NCBI GenBank assembly: GCA_025455895.1
Contig: JALOLQ010000064.1
Coordinates: 1-7,480, forward strand
Length of the DNA stretch: 7,480 nt
Reading direction: 5' to 3'
Source: Solirubrobacteraceae bacterium
GTDB lineage: Bacteria > Actinomycetota > Thermoleophilia > Solirubrobacterales > Solirubrobacteraceae
Made by a program: the position numbers and the translations under genes. The notes beneath the pieces are model-generated. The model saw only the letters and a list, made by a program, of their open reading frames with translations. It made no database searches and had not been told where the DNA came from. Position 1 is the stretch's first letter; each line of letters begins with the position of its first letter. Shown here in pieces: positions 1 through 6,646 of the stretch.

Positions 1-627
1 CTGCTGGCCGATCAGGAGCTTGTACTCGCGCTTGGCGTAGTTGATGATCGCCTCGTCGAGCTCGTCGCCGCCGATCCGGATCGACTGCGAGACGACGATG
101 CCGCCGAGCGAGATCACCGCGACCTCGCTCGTACCGCCGCCGATGTCGACGATCATCGAGCCGGTCGGCTCGCCGACCGGCAGGCCGGCCCCGATCGCCG
201 CCGCCATCGGCTCCTCGATCAGGTACGCCTGGCGGGCGCCGGCCGAGAGGCAGGCCTCCTCGACCGCGCGCTTCTCGACGCCGGTGACGCCGGAGGGCAC
301 GCAGACCACCACGCGCGGATGCGCCCAGCGGTTCTGGTGGACCTTCTGGATGAAGTGCCGCAGCATCTCCTCGGTCACGTCGAAGTCGGCGATCACGCCG
401 TCCTTCAGCGGCCGGATCGCCGAGATCGTGCCCGGCGTGCGGCCGAGCATCCGCTTGGCCTCGATGCCCACGGCGTGGACCTCGCCGGTGCGCGAGTCGA
501 TCGCGACGACGCTCGGCTCGGAGAGCACGATGCCGCGGCCGCGCACGTAGACGAGCGTGTTGGCGGTGCCGAGATCGACGGCCATGTCGCGGCCGCCCAT
601 GCCGGTCAGGTAGCTGAAGACACCCAT
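1..627 (-). CDS. mreB: Rod shape-determining protein MreB (5' part, 209 codons, runs off left edge)
   Basis: MreB is a bacterial actin homologue. It polymerises with ATP into membrane-attached filaments that position the elongation (Rod) machinery for lateral peptidoglycan synthesis. Visible here are the phosphate-1 loop DLGTANT (residues 18-24), the PSGVTGVEKRAV segment from about residue 111, the EEPMAAAIGAGLP segment (138-150) carrying the catalytic-region glutamate, and the phosphate-2 loop DIGGGTSE (161-168). The reading frame is open to position 1, so roughly the C-terminal 40% of a usual ~340-residue MreB lies outside the window. The ATG at 625-627 is chosen because the N-terminal sequence MGVFSYLTGM fits the family; no convincing Shine-Dalgarno precedes it. 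A later in-frame ATG at residue 10 is possible but would trim the short hydrophobic N-terminal tip. It lies 96 bp downstream of maf, a pairing also seen in Bacillus. Identification is firm; only the exact start is uncertain. Confidence 0.97.
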   Translation of the reverse strand, partial: MGVFSYLTGMGGRDMAVDLGTANTLVYVRGRGIVLSEPSVVAIDSRTGEVHAVGIEAKRMLGRTPGTISAIRPLKDGVIADFDVTEEMLRHFIQKVHQNRWAHPRVVVCVPSGVTGVEKRAVEEACLSAGARQAYLIEEPMAAAIGAGLPVGEPTGSMIVDIGGGTSEVAVISLGGIVVSQSIRIGGDELDEAIINYAKREYKLLIGQQ

Positions 628-645
628 GGAACGCGAGGAACGCGA
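628..645. repeat. 9-bp perfect tandem repeat abutting the mreB start
   Basis: GGAACGCGA occurs twice in tandem at 628-636 and 637-645, directly next to the mreB start codon. In the mreB direction the repeat reads TCGCGTTCC twice and then ATG. It occupies the place where a ribosome binding site would be, and no purine-rich Shine-Dalgarno is visible there. It may be a slippage duplication. A role in translation initiation is only inference. Confidence 0.6.
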
Positions 646-699
646 CCCTTGAGTGAGTGCCCGCCGGGGGGCGGGGCGCGCGGGCCGCGTCTGCGACGA

Positions 700-705
700 A
701 GTGTA
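700..705 (-). promoter_or_regulatory. Candidate -10 element (TACACT) for mreB
   Basis: On the minus strand TACACT matches the TANNNT -10 pattern of actinobacterial housekeeping promoters. It lies just after the maf hairpin and about 70 nt before the mreB ATG. A good -35 is not visible: at about 18-bp spacing the hexamer is TTCTGA, only a partial match to TTGACA. The position makes sense if maf transcripts end at the hairpin and mreB is transcribed separately. This is weak evidence taken alone. Confidence 0.3.
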
Positions 706-724
706 GCGGCGGGACCCCGCCGCT
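705..724 (-). terminator. GC-rich hairpin at the maf stop codon, candidate terminator or attenuator
   Basis: The arms AGCGGCGG (705-712) and CCGCCGCT (717-724) pair perfectly as an 8-bp stem around a 4-nt loop. The outermost base pair touches the maf stop codon (TGA, complement 724-726). No run of U follows (the next bases are ACACTTCG), so it is not a classical intrinsic terminator. U-poor hairpins of this type are common after genes in high-GC actinobacteria and may end, slow or protect transcripts. Confidence 0.4.
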
Positions 725-1323
725 CAGAAGGGCGGCACGAGGCCGTGCACGAGCGCGCGCAGGGCGGGCACCGGCAGCCCGACGACGTTCAGGTAGTCGC
801 CCTCGATCCGCTCGACGAGCGCGGCGCCGCGCCCCTGGATCGCGTACCCGCCGGCCCGCCCGCGCCACTCGCCGGCCGCGGCGTAGGCGGCGACCTGGCC
901 GGCGTCGAGCGGTGCGAAGGTGACGAGCGTGCGGTCGGTGCGCTCGAGCAGGTCGCCGGCAGGGGTGAGCACGACGAGCGCCCCGAGGACGTCGTGGGTC
1001 TCCCCGGCGAGGTCGGCGAGGAACGCGCGCGCCTGCATCTCGTCGGCGGGCTTGCCGTAGACGCGCCCCTCGAGCCCGACGACGGTGTCGCAGGCGAGGA
1101 TCACGTGCGTCTCGCGTTCGGCGGGCGCGAGCTGCGCCCGGGCGGCGCGCGCCTTGCGCCGCGCGTTCTCGGCCGCGATCGCGAACGGCTCCCCGTCCTC
1201 GAGCTCGTCGGCGTCGGTGGGACGGACCTCGTGCGGGACGTGGAGCTGCTCGAGGATCGCCCGGCGCTGCGGGCTGGCCGAGGCGAGGACGAGCGTGTGG
1301 GACGGGTCCCAGGCGTGCGGCAT
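724..1323 (-). CDS. maf: Maf family nucleoside triphosphate pyrophosphatase (YhdE-like, dTTP/UTP type)
   Basis: This 199-aa protein hydrolyses non-canonical and pyrimidine nucleoside triphosphates to the monophosphate and pyrophosphate. It is a cytosolic house-cleaning enzyme whose family has also been linked to septum inhibition. Visible motifs are LASASPQRR (13-21, the usual S-x-R-R entry loop, with Q where R is common), K57 in ENARRKA, the catalytic Asp79 in ACDTVV, GKP (90-92), GGYAIQGRG (158-166) and GDYLNVVGLP (175-184). The IQG motif and the GDY..VVGLP ending match the YhdE subfamily (dTTP/UTP) rather than YceF (m7GTP), which has SEGLG at that place. Length is normal. The ATG at 1321-1323 gives a full-length N terminus, although no clear Shine-Dalgarno precedes it. 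It is preceded by ndk, another nucleotide-pool gene, and followed by mreB. Substrate assignment is by motif only. Confidence 0.95.
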   Translation of the reverse strand: MPHAWDPSHTLVLASASPQRRAILEQLHVPHEVRPTDADELEDGEPFAIAAENARRKARAARAQLAPAERETHVILACDTVVGLEGRVYGKPADEMQARAFLADLAGETHDVLGALVVLTPAGDLLERTDRTLVTFAPLDAGQVAAYAAAGEWRGRAGGYAIQGRGAALVERIEGDYLNVVGLPVPALRALVHGLVPPF

Positions 1324-1363
1324 CGGCGCGGGAGTCTCGCAGGCGCTCAGGCGACCGATCGGG

Positions 1364-1402
1364 GGTCCGGTGCCCCGCGGGGCGCGACCGAACCCCCGGA
1401 CC
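1364..1402 (-). promoter_or_regulatory. Nested inverted repeats between ndk and maf (hairpin, possible attenuator)
   Basis: The 82-bp gap between ndk and maf holds a perfect 12-bp palindrome, GCCCCGCGGGGC (1372-1383). Around it is a 7-bp inverted repeat, GGTCCGG (1364-1370) with CCGGACC (1396-1402). The structure starts a few bases after the ndk stop. There is no U-run, so it may be a weak terminator, an RNA-stability element, or a chance product of high GC. A candidate TANNNT promoter for maf is not visible in the gap, so read-through from ndk is likely. Confidence 0.35.
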
Positions 1403-1405
1403 GCG

Positions 1406-1813
<408 letters not shown>

Positions 1814-1834
1814 GGGGTTCTCCGTGTTCGGGGG

Positions 1835-2497
1835 TCAGTGCGGCGAGGTGCGGCCCGCGTCGGGGTCCGGCAGCTCGTCGTAGGTCGCGGCGGGATGCTC
1901 GTAGACCTCGGGCTCGGCGCCCTCGGCGTACGGCTCGTCGTAGACGGGCACGTCGTCGGCCGGCGGCGGCTCGTCGGCCGTCACCGGCTCGTCCGCGTAC
2001 TCGCCGACCGCCTCGCCGCGCCGCCGGCGGCTGCGCCGCTGCGGCGTGACGCCGGGGATCTCGGTCTCGCAGTACGGGCAGATCAGCCAGTCCGGGTCGA
2101 GCGGCTTCGCGCAGCCGCTGCACGTGTCGCGCAGCTTGCGCAGGCAGTGCGGGCAGCGCAGGAAGTCGCGGCCGGCGAGGTGGTCGCAGTGCGGGCAGAG
2201 CTGATGCTCGAACAGCCGCGCCTCGGCCGCCTGCATCTCGAGCTCGCGCTCGCGCACGTCCTCGAGGTACTCCGGGGGGCGCACGATCATGTAGACGAGC
2301 GTCCCGACGAACGGGAACACCAGCGCCGCGAGCGTCGCCGAGCCGACGAGCAGCCCGTCGTCGAGCCGCCGGCGCGCGTCGGCGAACGTGTACCAGACGA
2401 GCGCGAGCCAGATGACCACGACGCCGAGCAGCACGAGCTGCACGACCGTGTTCAGCGTCCCGTTCTCGATCCCGAAGATGGCAGGGGTGATCAGCAT
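1835..2497 (-). CDS. Two-TM membrane protein with double zinc ribbon and acidic C-terminal tail
   Basis: Uncharacterised 220-aa protein. Residues 15-37 and 49-72 are strongly hydrophobic and should be membrane helices. A charged, probably helical linker (76-99, rich in E and R) follows, then four zinc knuckles: CPHC (101-104), CPHC (115-118), CSGC (126-129) and CPYC (140-143). These form two zinc ribbons of the DZR/zinc_ribbon type. A basic patch (QRRSRRRR, 153-160) precedes a long acidic tail rich in D, E, P and Y (about 165-213) that is likely disordered. With both helices spanning the membrane, the ribbons and tail would face the cytosol if the N terminus is cytosolic. The frame stays open upstream to 2653, but the ATG at 2495-2497 is preferred because it gives a compact protein and has a -10-like element just upstream. 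It sits 21 bp before ndk. Function unknown; a membrane scaffold or regulatory role is inference only. Confidence 0.85.
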   Translation of the reverse strand: MLITPAIFGIENGTLNTVVQLVLLGVVVIWLALVWYTFADARRRLDDGLLVGSATLAALVFPFVGTLVYMIVRPPEYLEDVRERELEMQAAEARLFEHQLCPHCDHLAGRDFLRCPHCLRKLRDTCSGCAKPLDPDWLICPYCETEIPGVTPQRRSRRRRGEAVGEYADEPVTADEPPPADDVPVYDEPYAEGAEPEVYEHPAATYDELPDPDAGRTSPH

Positions 2498-2509
2498 GGA
2501 TCCGGAGGG

Positions 2510-2515
2510 AGGGTA
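2510..2515 (-). promoter_or_regulatory. Candidate -10 element (TACCCT) for the zinc-ribbon/ndk unit
   Basis: On the minus strand TACCCT lies 12 nt before the zinc-ribbon ATG and matches TANNNT. The bases between it and the ATG are pyrimidine-rich and contain no Shine-Dalgarno. A transcript starting about 7 nt downstream would have only a leader of roughly five bases, in keeping with the (near-)leaderless mRNAs common in actinobacteria. No clear -35 hexamer is visible. The element is well placed to start a new unit after the hairpin region. Confidence 0.4.
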
Positions 2516-2536
2516 GAACACCGTTCGCCACCAGAC

Positions 2537-2585
2537 CCGGATGCCCTGCCACCCCACGACCGTCCCACCACCCCACGGCATCTGG
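2537..2585 (+). repeat. Imperfect hairpin enclosing a 10-bp direct repeat
   Basis: CCGGATGCC (2537-2545) pairs with GGCATCTGG (2577-2585) as nine base pairs including one G-U on the plus strand; on the minus strand that pair becomes a mismatch. Inside and at the edge lie two copies of CCACCCCACG (2549-2558 and 2568-2577), with starts 19 bp apart. The minus strand here is G/T-rich (GTGGGGTGG blocks). It lies just upstream of the candidate zinc-ribbon promoter, so the direct repeats could be a regulator site. No function can be shown from sequence. Confidence 0.35.
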
Positions 2586-2639
2586 ATCCTCTGCCGTTCA
2601 CGGAGAGCGCCCACACCCCAAGAGCGGAAGATCGGGGAT

Positions 2640-2707
2640 GCCTGACGCCGCACGCCGAAGGGGGACAGTGCGCCAGCACGGACCCCTTCGAGCGGGTGGC
2701 GTCAGGC
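2640..2707. terminator. Long interrupted hairpin after the valS-folC-small ORF unit
   Basis: A 10-bp perfect outer stem (GCCTGACGCC 2640-2649 with GGCGTCAGGC 2698-2707) continues inward. It passes through a G-U pair (2650/2697), a C-G pair (2651/2696), an A/G mismatch (2652/2695), three further pairs (2653-2655 with 2692-2694) and a bulged A (2691). It ends in an 8-bp perfect stem, CGAAGGGG (2656-2663) with CCCCTTCG (2683-2690). The apical part can form GTGC-GCCA-GCAC (2668-2679). The structure starts 21 nt after the 38-aa gene's stop, which suits an operon-end terminator. However, no U-tract follows on either strand and the length is unusual for a terminator. A structured RNA or an intergenic palindromic repeat are alternatives. 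The inverted repeats are certain; the role is not. Confidence 0.5.
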
Positions 2708-2728
2708 GCCCCGAGATCCGCGAACCCC

Positions 2729-2845
2729 CTACAGGAACATGCGGCCGAACGCGTACCCGATCCCGAAGAAGACCAGAATCACCAGCGCCACGATCGCGGC
2801 GACGGCGAGCACCATGGTGATGACGGACGGGCCGTTCTCGTTCAC
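2729..2845 (-). CDS. 38-aa single-pass membrane protein translationally coupled to folC
   Basis: A small gene: GTG at 2843-2845, 38 codons, TAG at 2729-2731. The start overlaps the folC stop as GTGA (2842-2845), the classic layout for translational re-initiation, and GAGAGG in the end of folC (complement 2855-2860) is a reasonable ribosome binding site. The product has a short polar N terminus (MNENGPS), one hydrophobic helix of about 23 residues (8-30, rich in V, A, I, L and F) and a short tail ending AFGRMFL. There is no cleavage-site motif, so it should stay in the membrane. In Streptomyces and Mycobacterium the place after folC is held by a larger membrane protein (DUF4233/Rv2446c). This may be a reduced stand-in, but homology cannot be judged at this length. 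An in-frame ATG at codon 11 would remove part of the helix and is less likely. Confidence 0.75.
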   Translation of the reverse strand: MNENGPSVITMVLAVAAIVALVILVFFGIGYAFGRMFL

Positions 2846-4095
2846 AGGATCGATCCTCTCGGGGCGCCGGGCGGGCGCAGCAGGTCGGCTATGAGATACA
2901 GGGATCCGGCGGCGAGTGCCACCCCGCCGGGCCCGGCGGCTTCGCGCGCGGCGGCGAGCGCGGCGTGGGGCTCGGCGACGACGCGCGCGGGCGGACCGCC
3001 GATCTGCCGCGCGAGCGACTGAAGCGTCGCGGCGGGCAGCGCGCGCGGGTTCGCGGCCTGGGTGACGACGACCGCCTCGCAGAGCGGGAGCAGTTCGGCG
3101 AGCATCGCGGCGGCGTCCTTGTCGTCGAGGATCGACAGGCAGGCGACGAGCGGCCGGCCGGCGAGGAAGCCGCGCAGCGCCTCGGCGAGGTGCCGCATGC
3201 CGTCGGCGTTGTGGGCGCCGTCGAAGACGGTCACGGGGTTCTCCGCGACGACCTGGAAGCGCCCGGGCACGGCGGTCTCGGCGGCCGCGGCGGCGACGGC
3301 GCTCTCGTCGAGCTCGCCGAGCAGCGCGCGGGCGGCCTCGCGGGCGAGGGCGAAGTTGCGGCGCTGGAACGGCCCGGCGGCGAGCAGGTCGAGGCCGGGG
3401 TCGGCGGGTGCCTCGACGAGCCGCGCACCGCGTTCGGCGCAGACGCGTTCGGCGACGGCCCGCGCGTCGGGGTGCAGGCCGGCGCCGGTGACGAGCGTGC
3501 CGCCGGGCCGCACGACGTCCGCCTTCTCCTCGGTGATCGCGGCGATCGTCGGCCCGAGCCAGCGGGTGTGCTCGAGCGAGACGTTCGTGAGCACCTGGAC
3601 CTCGGAGGGAAGGACGTTCGTGGCGTCGTAGCGCCCGCCGAGCCCCGCCTCGATCACGGCGATCTCGACCCTCTGCCGGGCGAGCTCGTCGTAGGCGGCG
3701 GCGGTGAGCGCCTCGAACTGGGTGACGACGTCCCCGCCGGCGCTCGCGGCGTCGACGGTCTCCGCGGCGGCCAGGGCGCGCTGCACGGCGGCGGCGAACT
3801 CGGCCTCACCGAGGTCGCGCCCGTCGATGCGGATGCGCTCGGCGAACGAGACGAGGTGCGGCGAGAGGTAGGCGCCGGTGCGCCGGCCGTGCCGGGCGAG
3901 GATCGCCGCGGTCATCCGCACGGTCGAGGACTTGCCGTTCGAGCCGACGACGTGGATCGAGCGGAAGCGCTCCTGCGGGCGGCCGAGCTCGTCCATGAGG
4001 GCCTGCATGCGCTCGAGGCCGAACGTCATGCCGAAGAGCTCGAGGCCGAGCAGCCGTCGCTCGGCCTCGGCGAGGGTCCACGGCGCGGCGGTCAT
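2842..4095 (-). CDS. folC: FolC: folylpolyglutamate synthase / dihydrofolate synthase
   Basis: This 417-aa Mur-ligase-family enzyme uses ATP to add glutamate to dihydropteroate and/or tetrahydrofolates, which makes and retains folate cofactors in the cytosol. Visible are the P-loop GSNGKSS (51-57; the family usually has GTNGKGS), YLSPHLVSFAERIRI (77-91), the Mg/ATP segment EAGLGGRYDATN (149-160), NVSLEHTRWLG (171-181), the EEKADVVRPG segment with Lys191 at the position expected for the carbamoylated lysine, and DGAHN (292-296), which opens the C-terminal glutamate-ligase domain. Length is normal. Its ATG (4093-4095) is 6 bp after the valS stop, so translation is probably coupled to valS. Whether it has both activities cannot be told from sequence. 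Its 3' end carries the 38-aa gene's start and a perfect 12-bp palindrome (2846-2857). Confidence 0.96.
   Translation of the reverse strand: MTAAPWTLAEAERRLLGLELFGMTFGLERMQALMDELGRPQERFRSIHVVGSNGKSSTVRMTAAILARHGRRTGAYLSPHLVSFAERIRIDGRDLGEAEFAAAVQRALAAAETVDAASAGGDVVTQFEALTAAAYDELARQRVEIAVIEAGLGGRYDATNVLPSEVQVLTNVSLEHTRWLGPTIAAITEEKADVVRPGGTLVTGAGLHPDARAVAERVCAERGARLVEAPADPGLDLLAAGPFQRRNFALAREAARALLGELDESAVAAAAAETAVPGRFQVVAENPVTVFDGAHNADGMRHLAEALRGFLAGRPLVACLSILDDKDAAAMLAELLPLCEAVVVTQAANPRALPAATLQSLARQIGGPPARVVAEPHAALAAAREAAGPGGVALAAGSLYLIADLLRPPGAPRGSIL
2846..2857. repeat. Perfect 12-bp palindrome at the folC 3' end
   Basis: AGGATCGATCCT is fully self-complementary. It lies in the last codons of folC, directly before the GTGA overlap with the 38-aa gene. 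It covers part of the presumed ribosome binding site GAGAGG, so intramolecular pairing could limit initiation unless ribosomes come through from folC. Alternatively it is just coding sequence for the last four FolC residues (GSIL). Confidence 0.4.
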
Positions 4096-4101
4096 GGGCG
4101 C

Positions 4102-6645
4102 TCAGAGGGCGGCGAGCTCGCCGCGCATCCGCTCGAGCTTCGCGCGCTCGGCGTCGACGACGGCGGCGGGGGCCTTGGCGACGAAGCCCTCGTTGGCGAG
4201 CTTGCCCTCGGCGCGGCGGATCTCGCCTTCGAGCTCGGCGCGCCGGGCGGCGAGCTTCTTCGCCTCGGCCTCGGGGTCGACGGCGTCCGAGGGCGGCAGC
4301 TCGATCGCCCCGCCCGGCACGGGCACGACGGCGGCCGCGGGCGCCGCGCCGCCGGCGTCGAGGTCGAGCCGCGCGAGCCGCGCGACGAGCGGCGCGGTCG
4401 CCTCGTACCCGTCGGCGGCCAGGCGCGCGGGCAGGACCGGCCCGGGCGCGATCCCGGCGCCCGTGCGCCACGAGCGCACGGCGCGCACGGCCTCGATCAC
4501 GGCGCCGATCTCGCGCTCGGCGCCGGCGTCGACGAGCGCCGGGTCGGGCTGCGGGAACGCGGCGCCGGCGAGCAGGCCGGCGTCCTCGGCGCCGGGCAGC
4601 AGGCTCCAGATCTCCTCGGTGACGAACGGGATCACCGGGTGCGCCAGCGCGAGCGTCTCGCGCAGGACGTGCAGCAGCGTCGCGGAGAGCTCCTCGTCGT
4701 ACTCGCGGCCCTTGACGAGCTCGAGGTACCAGTCGCACAGCTCGCCGTAGACGAAGTCGTAGAGCCCGAGCGCGGCCTTGGCGAAGTCGAACGCGTCGAT
4801 GCGCGCGCCGGTCTCCTCGATCACGCGCTGCAGCCGCGAGAGGATCCAGTGATCCTCGGGGCGCGTGGGGCGCGGGGCCGGCGCGACCCCCTCGGCGACG
4901 TTCAGCAGCACGAAGCGCGAGGCGTTGAAGAGCTTGTTGGCGAGCGCCTGGCCCTGCTCGACCTTCTCGCTGGAGTAGCGCACGTCCTGGGTGGAGGACA
5001 TCGCCAGCAGGCCGAAGCGCACGGCGTCGGCCCCGTGCTTGTCGATCTCCTCGAGCGGGTCGATGCCGGTCCCGAGCGACTTGCTCATCCGCCGCCCGTC
5101 GGGCGCCTGGATCACTGAGTGCACGTAGACGTCGGTGAACGGGATCTCGCCGGTGAAGCGCAGGCCCATCATCACCATCCGCGCGACCCAGAGGAAGAGG
5201 ATGTCGCGGGCGGTGGAGAGCACGTCGGTCGGGTAGTAGGCGCGCAGCAGGTCGGTGTCGTCGGGCCAGCCGAGCGTCGCGAACGGCCACAGCGCGCTGG
5301 AGAACCACGTGTCGAGCACGTCGGCGTCCTGGGTCCAGCCGTCGCCCGCGGGCGGCTCGATCCCGGCGTACACCTCCTCCCCGCGGTACCAGACGGGGAT
5401 CTGGTGGCCCCACCAGAGCTGGCGGCTGATGCACCAGGGGCGGATGTTCTCGAGCCACTCGACGTAGCGGCGCGCCTGGCTCTCGGGGTGGATCCGGATC
5501 CGCCCGCTCGTGACCGCCTCGATCGCGGGCGCCGCGAGCTCGTCCATGCGCATGAACCACTGCTCGCTGATCAGCGGCTCGATCCGCTCGCCGGAGCGGT
5601 GCGAGTACGGGACGGTGTGCGGGTAGGCCTCCTCGGCGCGCACGAGCCCCTGCTCGCGCAGCGCGGCGACGACGCGCTGCTGGGCCTCGGCGACGCTCAG
5701 GCCGGCGTACTCCCCGGCCTCGGTCGTCATGCGACCGTCCTCGCCGATGACGCTGATCTCCTCGAGGCCGTGGCGGCGGCCGATCTCGAAGTCGTTGGGG
5801 TCGTGGCCCGGGGTGATCTTCAGGCAGCCGGTGCCGAAGTCGGTCTTCACGTACTCGTCGGCGATGACCTGCAGCTCGCGCCCGACGAGCGGCAGGATCA
5901 CGGTCTTCCCGACGAGGTGGGCGAAGCGCTCGTCGCCGGGGTTCACCGCGACGGCCGTGTCGGCGAGCATCGTCTCGGGCCGCACGGTCGCGACGACGAC
6001 CTCGCCCGAGCCGTCGGCGAGCGGGTAGGCGATCGAGTAGAGCGTGTCGGTGACCTCGCGGTCCTCGACCTCGAGGTCGGAGATCGCCGAGCGGCTGCCC
6101 GGGTCCCAGTTGACGAGGTAGAGGTCGCGGTAGATCAGGCCCTGCTCGTAGAGGTCGACGAAGACCTTCAGCACGGCGTCGTGGTAGCCGTCGTCGAGCG
6201 TGAAGCGCTCGCGCGTGTAGTCGCACGAGGCGCCCAGGCGCTTGAACTGCTCGATGATCGTCCCGCCGAACTCCTCGCGCCACTCCCAGACGCGCTCGAC
6301 GAACGCCTCGCGGCCGAGCGCCTCACGCGAGCTGCCCTCCTCGACGAGGCGCTTCTCGACCTGCTTCTGGGTCGCGATGCCGGCGTGGTCGGTGCCGAGG
6401 ATCCATTCGGCCCGCCGGCCCTGCATGCGCCGGCAGCGGATCAGCACGTCCTGGATCGACCCGTTCAGCGCGTGCCCCATGTGCAGCGCGCCGGTGACGT
6501 TCGGGGGCGGGATCGCGATCGAGTAGTTCGCGTCCGCGTCGCCCTCGGGGGCGCCGGCGAAGAGCCCCGAGGCCAGCCAGCGCTCCATGATGCGCGGCTC
6601 GGCCTCGGCGGGATCGAAGCGGGTCGTGGTCGTGAGGTCCGGCAT
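4102..6645 (-). CDS. valS: Valyl-tRNA synthetase
   Basis: ValRS charges tRNA-Val with valine and edits mischarged threonine. From the ATG at 6643-6645 the product has 847 aa. Domains in order: Rossmann catalytic core with the HIGH-type motif HMGH (55-58) in PPPNVTGALHMGH; the inserted CP1 editing domain (about 190-340) with ATVRPETMLADTAV and DFGTGCLKITPGHDPNDFEIG; the second half of the core with WWGHQIPVWY (411-420), DVLDTWFSSALWPF and the KMSKS-type motif RMSKS (519-523); a helical anticodon-binding domain (about 595-730); and a C-terminal charged coiled-coil arm (about 785-847), typical of bacterial ValRS. An upstream GTG (6681) would add 12 basic residues and overlaps the preceding stop as GTGA. 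The ATG is preferred because the added residues do not look like ValRS and would be encoded by a hairpin. It is followed 6 bp later by folC. Confidence 0.98.
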   Translation of the reverse strand: MPDLTTTTRFDPAEAEPRIMERWLASGLFAGAPEGDADANYSIAIPPPNVTGALHMGHALNGSIQDVLIRCRRMQGRRAEWILGTDHAGIATQKQVEKRLVEEGSSREALGREAFVERVWEWREEFGGTIIEQFKRLGASCDYTRERFTLDDGYHDAVLKVFVDLYEQGLIYRDLYLVNWDPGSRSAISDLEVEDREVTDTLYSIAYPLADGSGEVVVATVRPETMLADTAVAVNPGDERFAHLVGKTVILPLVGRELQVIADEYVKTDFGTGCLKITPGHDPNDFEIGRRHGLEEISVIGEDGRMTTEAGEYAGLSVAEAQQRVVAALREQGLVRAEEAYPHTVPYSHRSGERIEPLISEQWFMRMDELAAPAIEAVTSGRIRIHPESQARRYVEWLENIRPWCISRQLWWGHQIPVWYRGEEVYAGIEPPAGDGWTQDADVLDTWFSSALWPFATLGWPDDTDLLRAYYPTDVLSTARDILFLWVARMVMMGLRFTGEIPFTDVYVHSVIQAPDGRRMSKSLGTGIDPLEEIDKHGADAVRFGLLAMSSTQDVRYSSEKVEQGQALANKLFNASRFVLLNVAEGVAPAPRPTRPEDHWILSRLQRVIEETGARIDAFDFAKAALGLYDFVYGELCDWYLELVKGREYDEELSATLLHVLRETLALAHPVIPFVTEEIWSLLPGAEDAGLLAGAAFPQPDPALVDAGAEREIGAVIEAVRAVRSWRTGAGIAPGPVLPARLAADGYEATAPLVARLARLDLDAGGAAPAAAVVPVPGGAIELPPSDAVDPEAEAKKLAARRAELEGEIRRAEGKLANEGFVAKAPAAVVDAERAKLERMRGELAAL

Positions 6646-6646
6646 C

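Noticed and set aside
2498..2653. N-terminal extension of the zinc-ribbon protein to the upstream ATG at 2653
   Set aside because: The added 52 residues are Trp/Gly/Arg-rich with no conserved look and overlap the promoter-like and repeat region; the ATG at 2497 gives a coherent two-TM protein.
2640..2707. tRNA-like reading of the hairpin (7-bp acceptor-like ends and a TTCGAGC T-loop-like stretch)
   Set aside because: The length is 68 nt, the bases flanking TTCGAGC do not form a proper 5-bp T stem, the closing G-C pair is reversed, and there is no D arm or anticodon arm.
2638..2820. 60-aa plus-strand open frame across the hairpin and the 38-aa gene
   Set aside because: Arg/Pro-rich translation, antisense to the better supported 38-aa gene, and overlapping the inverted repeats.
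2965..5118. Very long plus-strand open frame opposite folC and valS, with others at 5119-6768, 319-1554 and 1085-3022
   Set aside because: They are antisense to clearly conserved genes, have Arg/Gly/Ala/Asp-rich low-complexity products with no motifs, and are expected in GC-rich DNA where stop codons are rare.
3806..6283. Long minus-strand open frame in another phase within valS, and 1347-2576 within ndk/zinc-ribbon
   Set aside because: Out-of-frame shadows of valS, folC, ndk and the zinc-ribbon gene, with Arg-rich repetitive translations and no domain.
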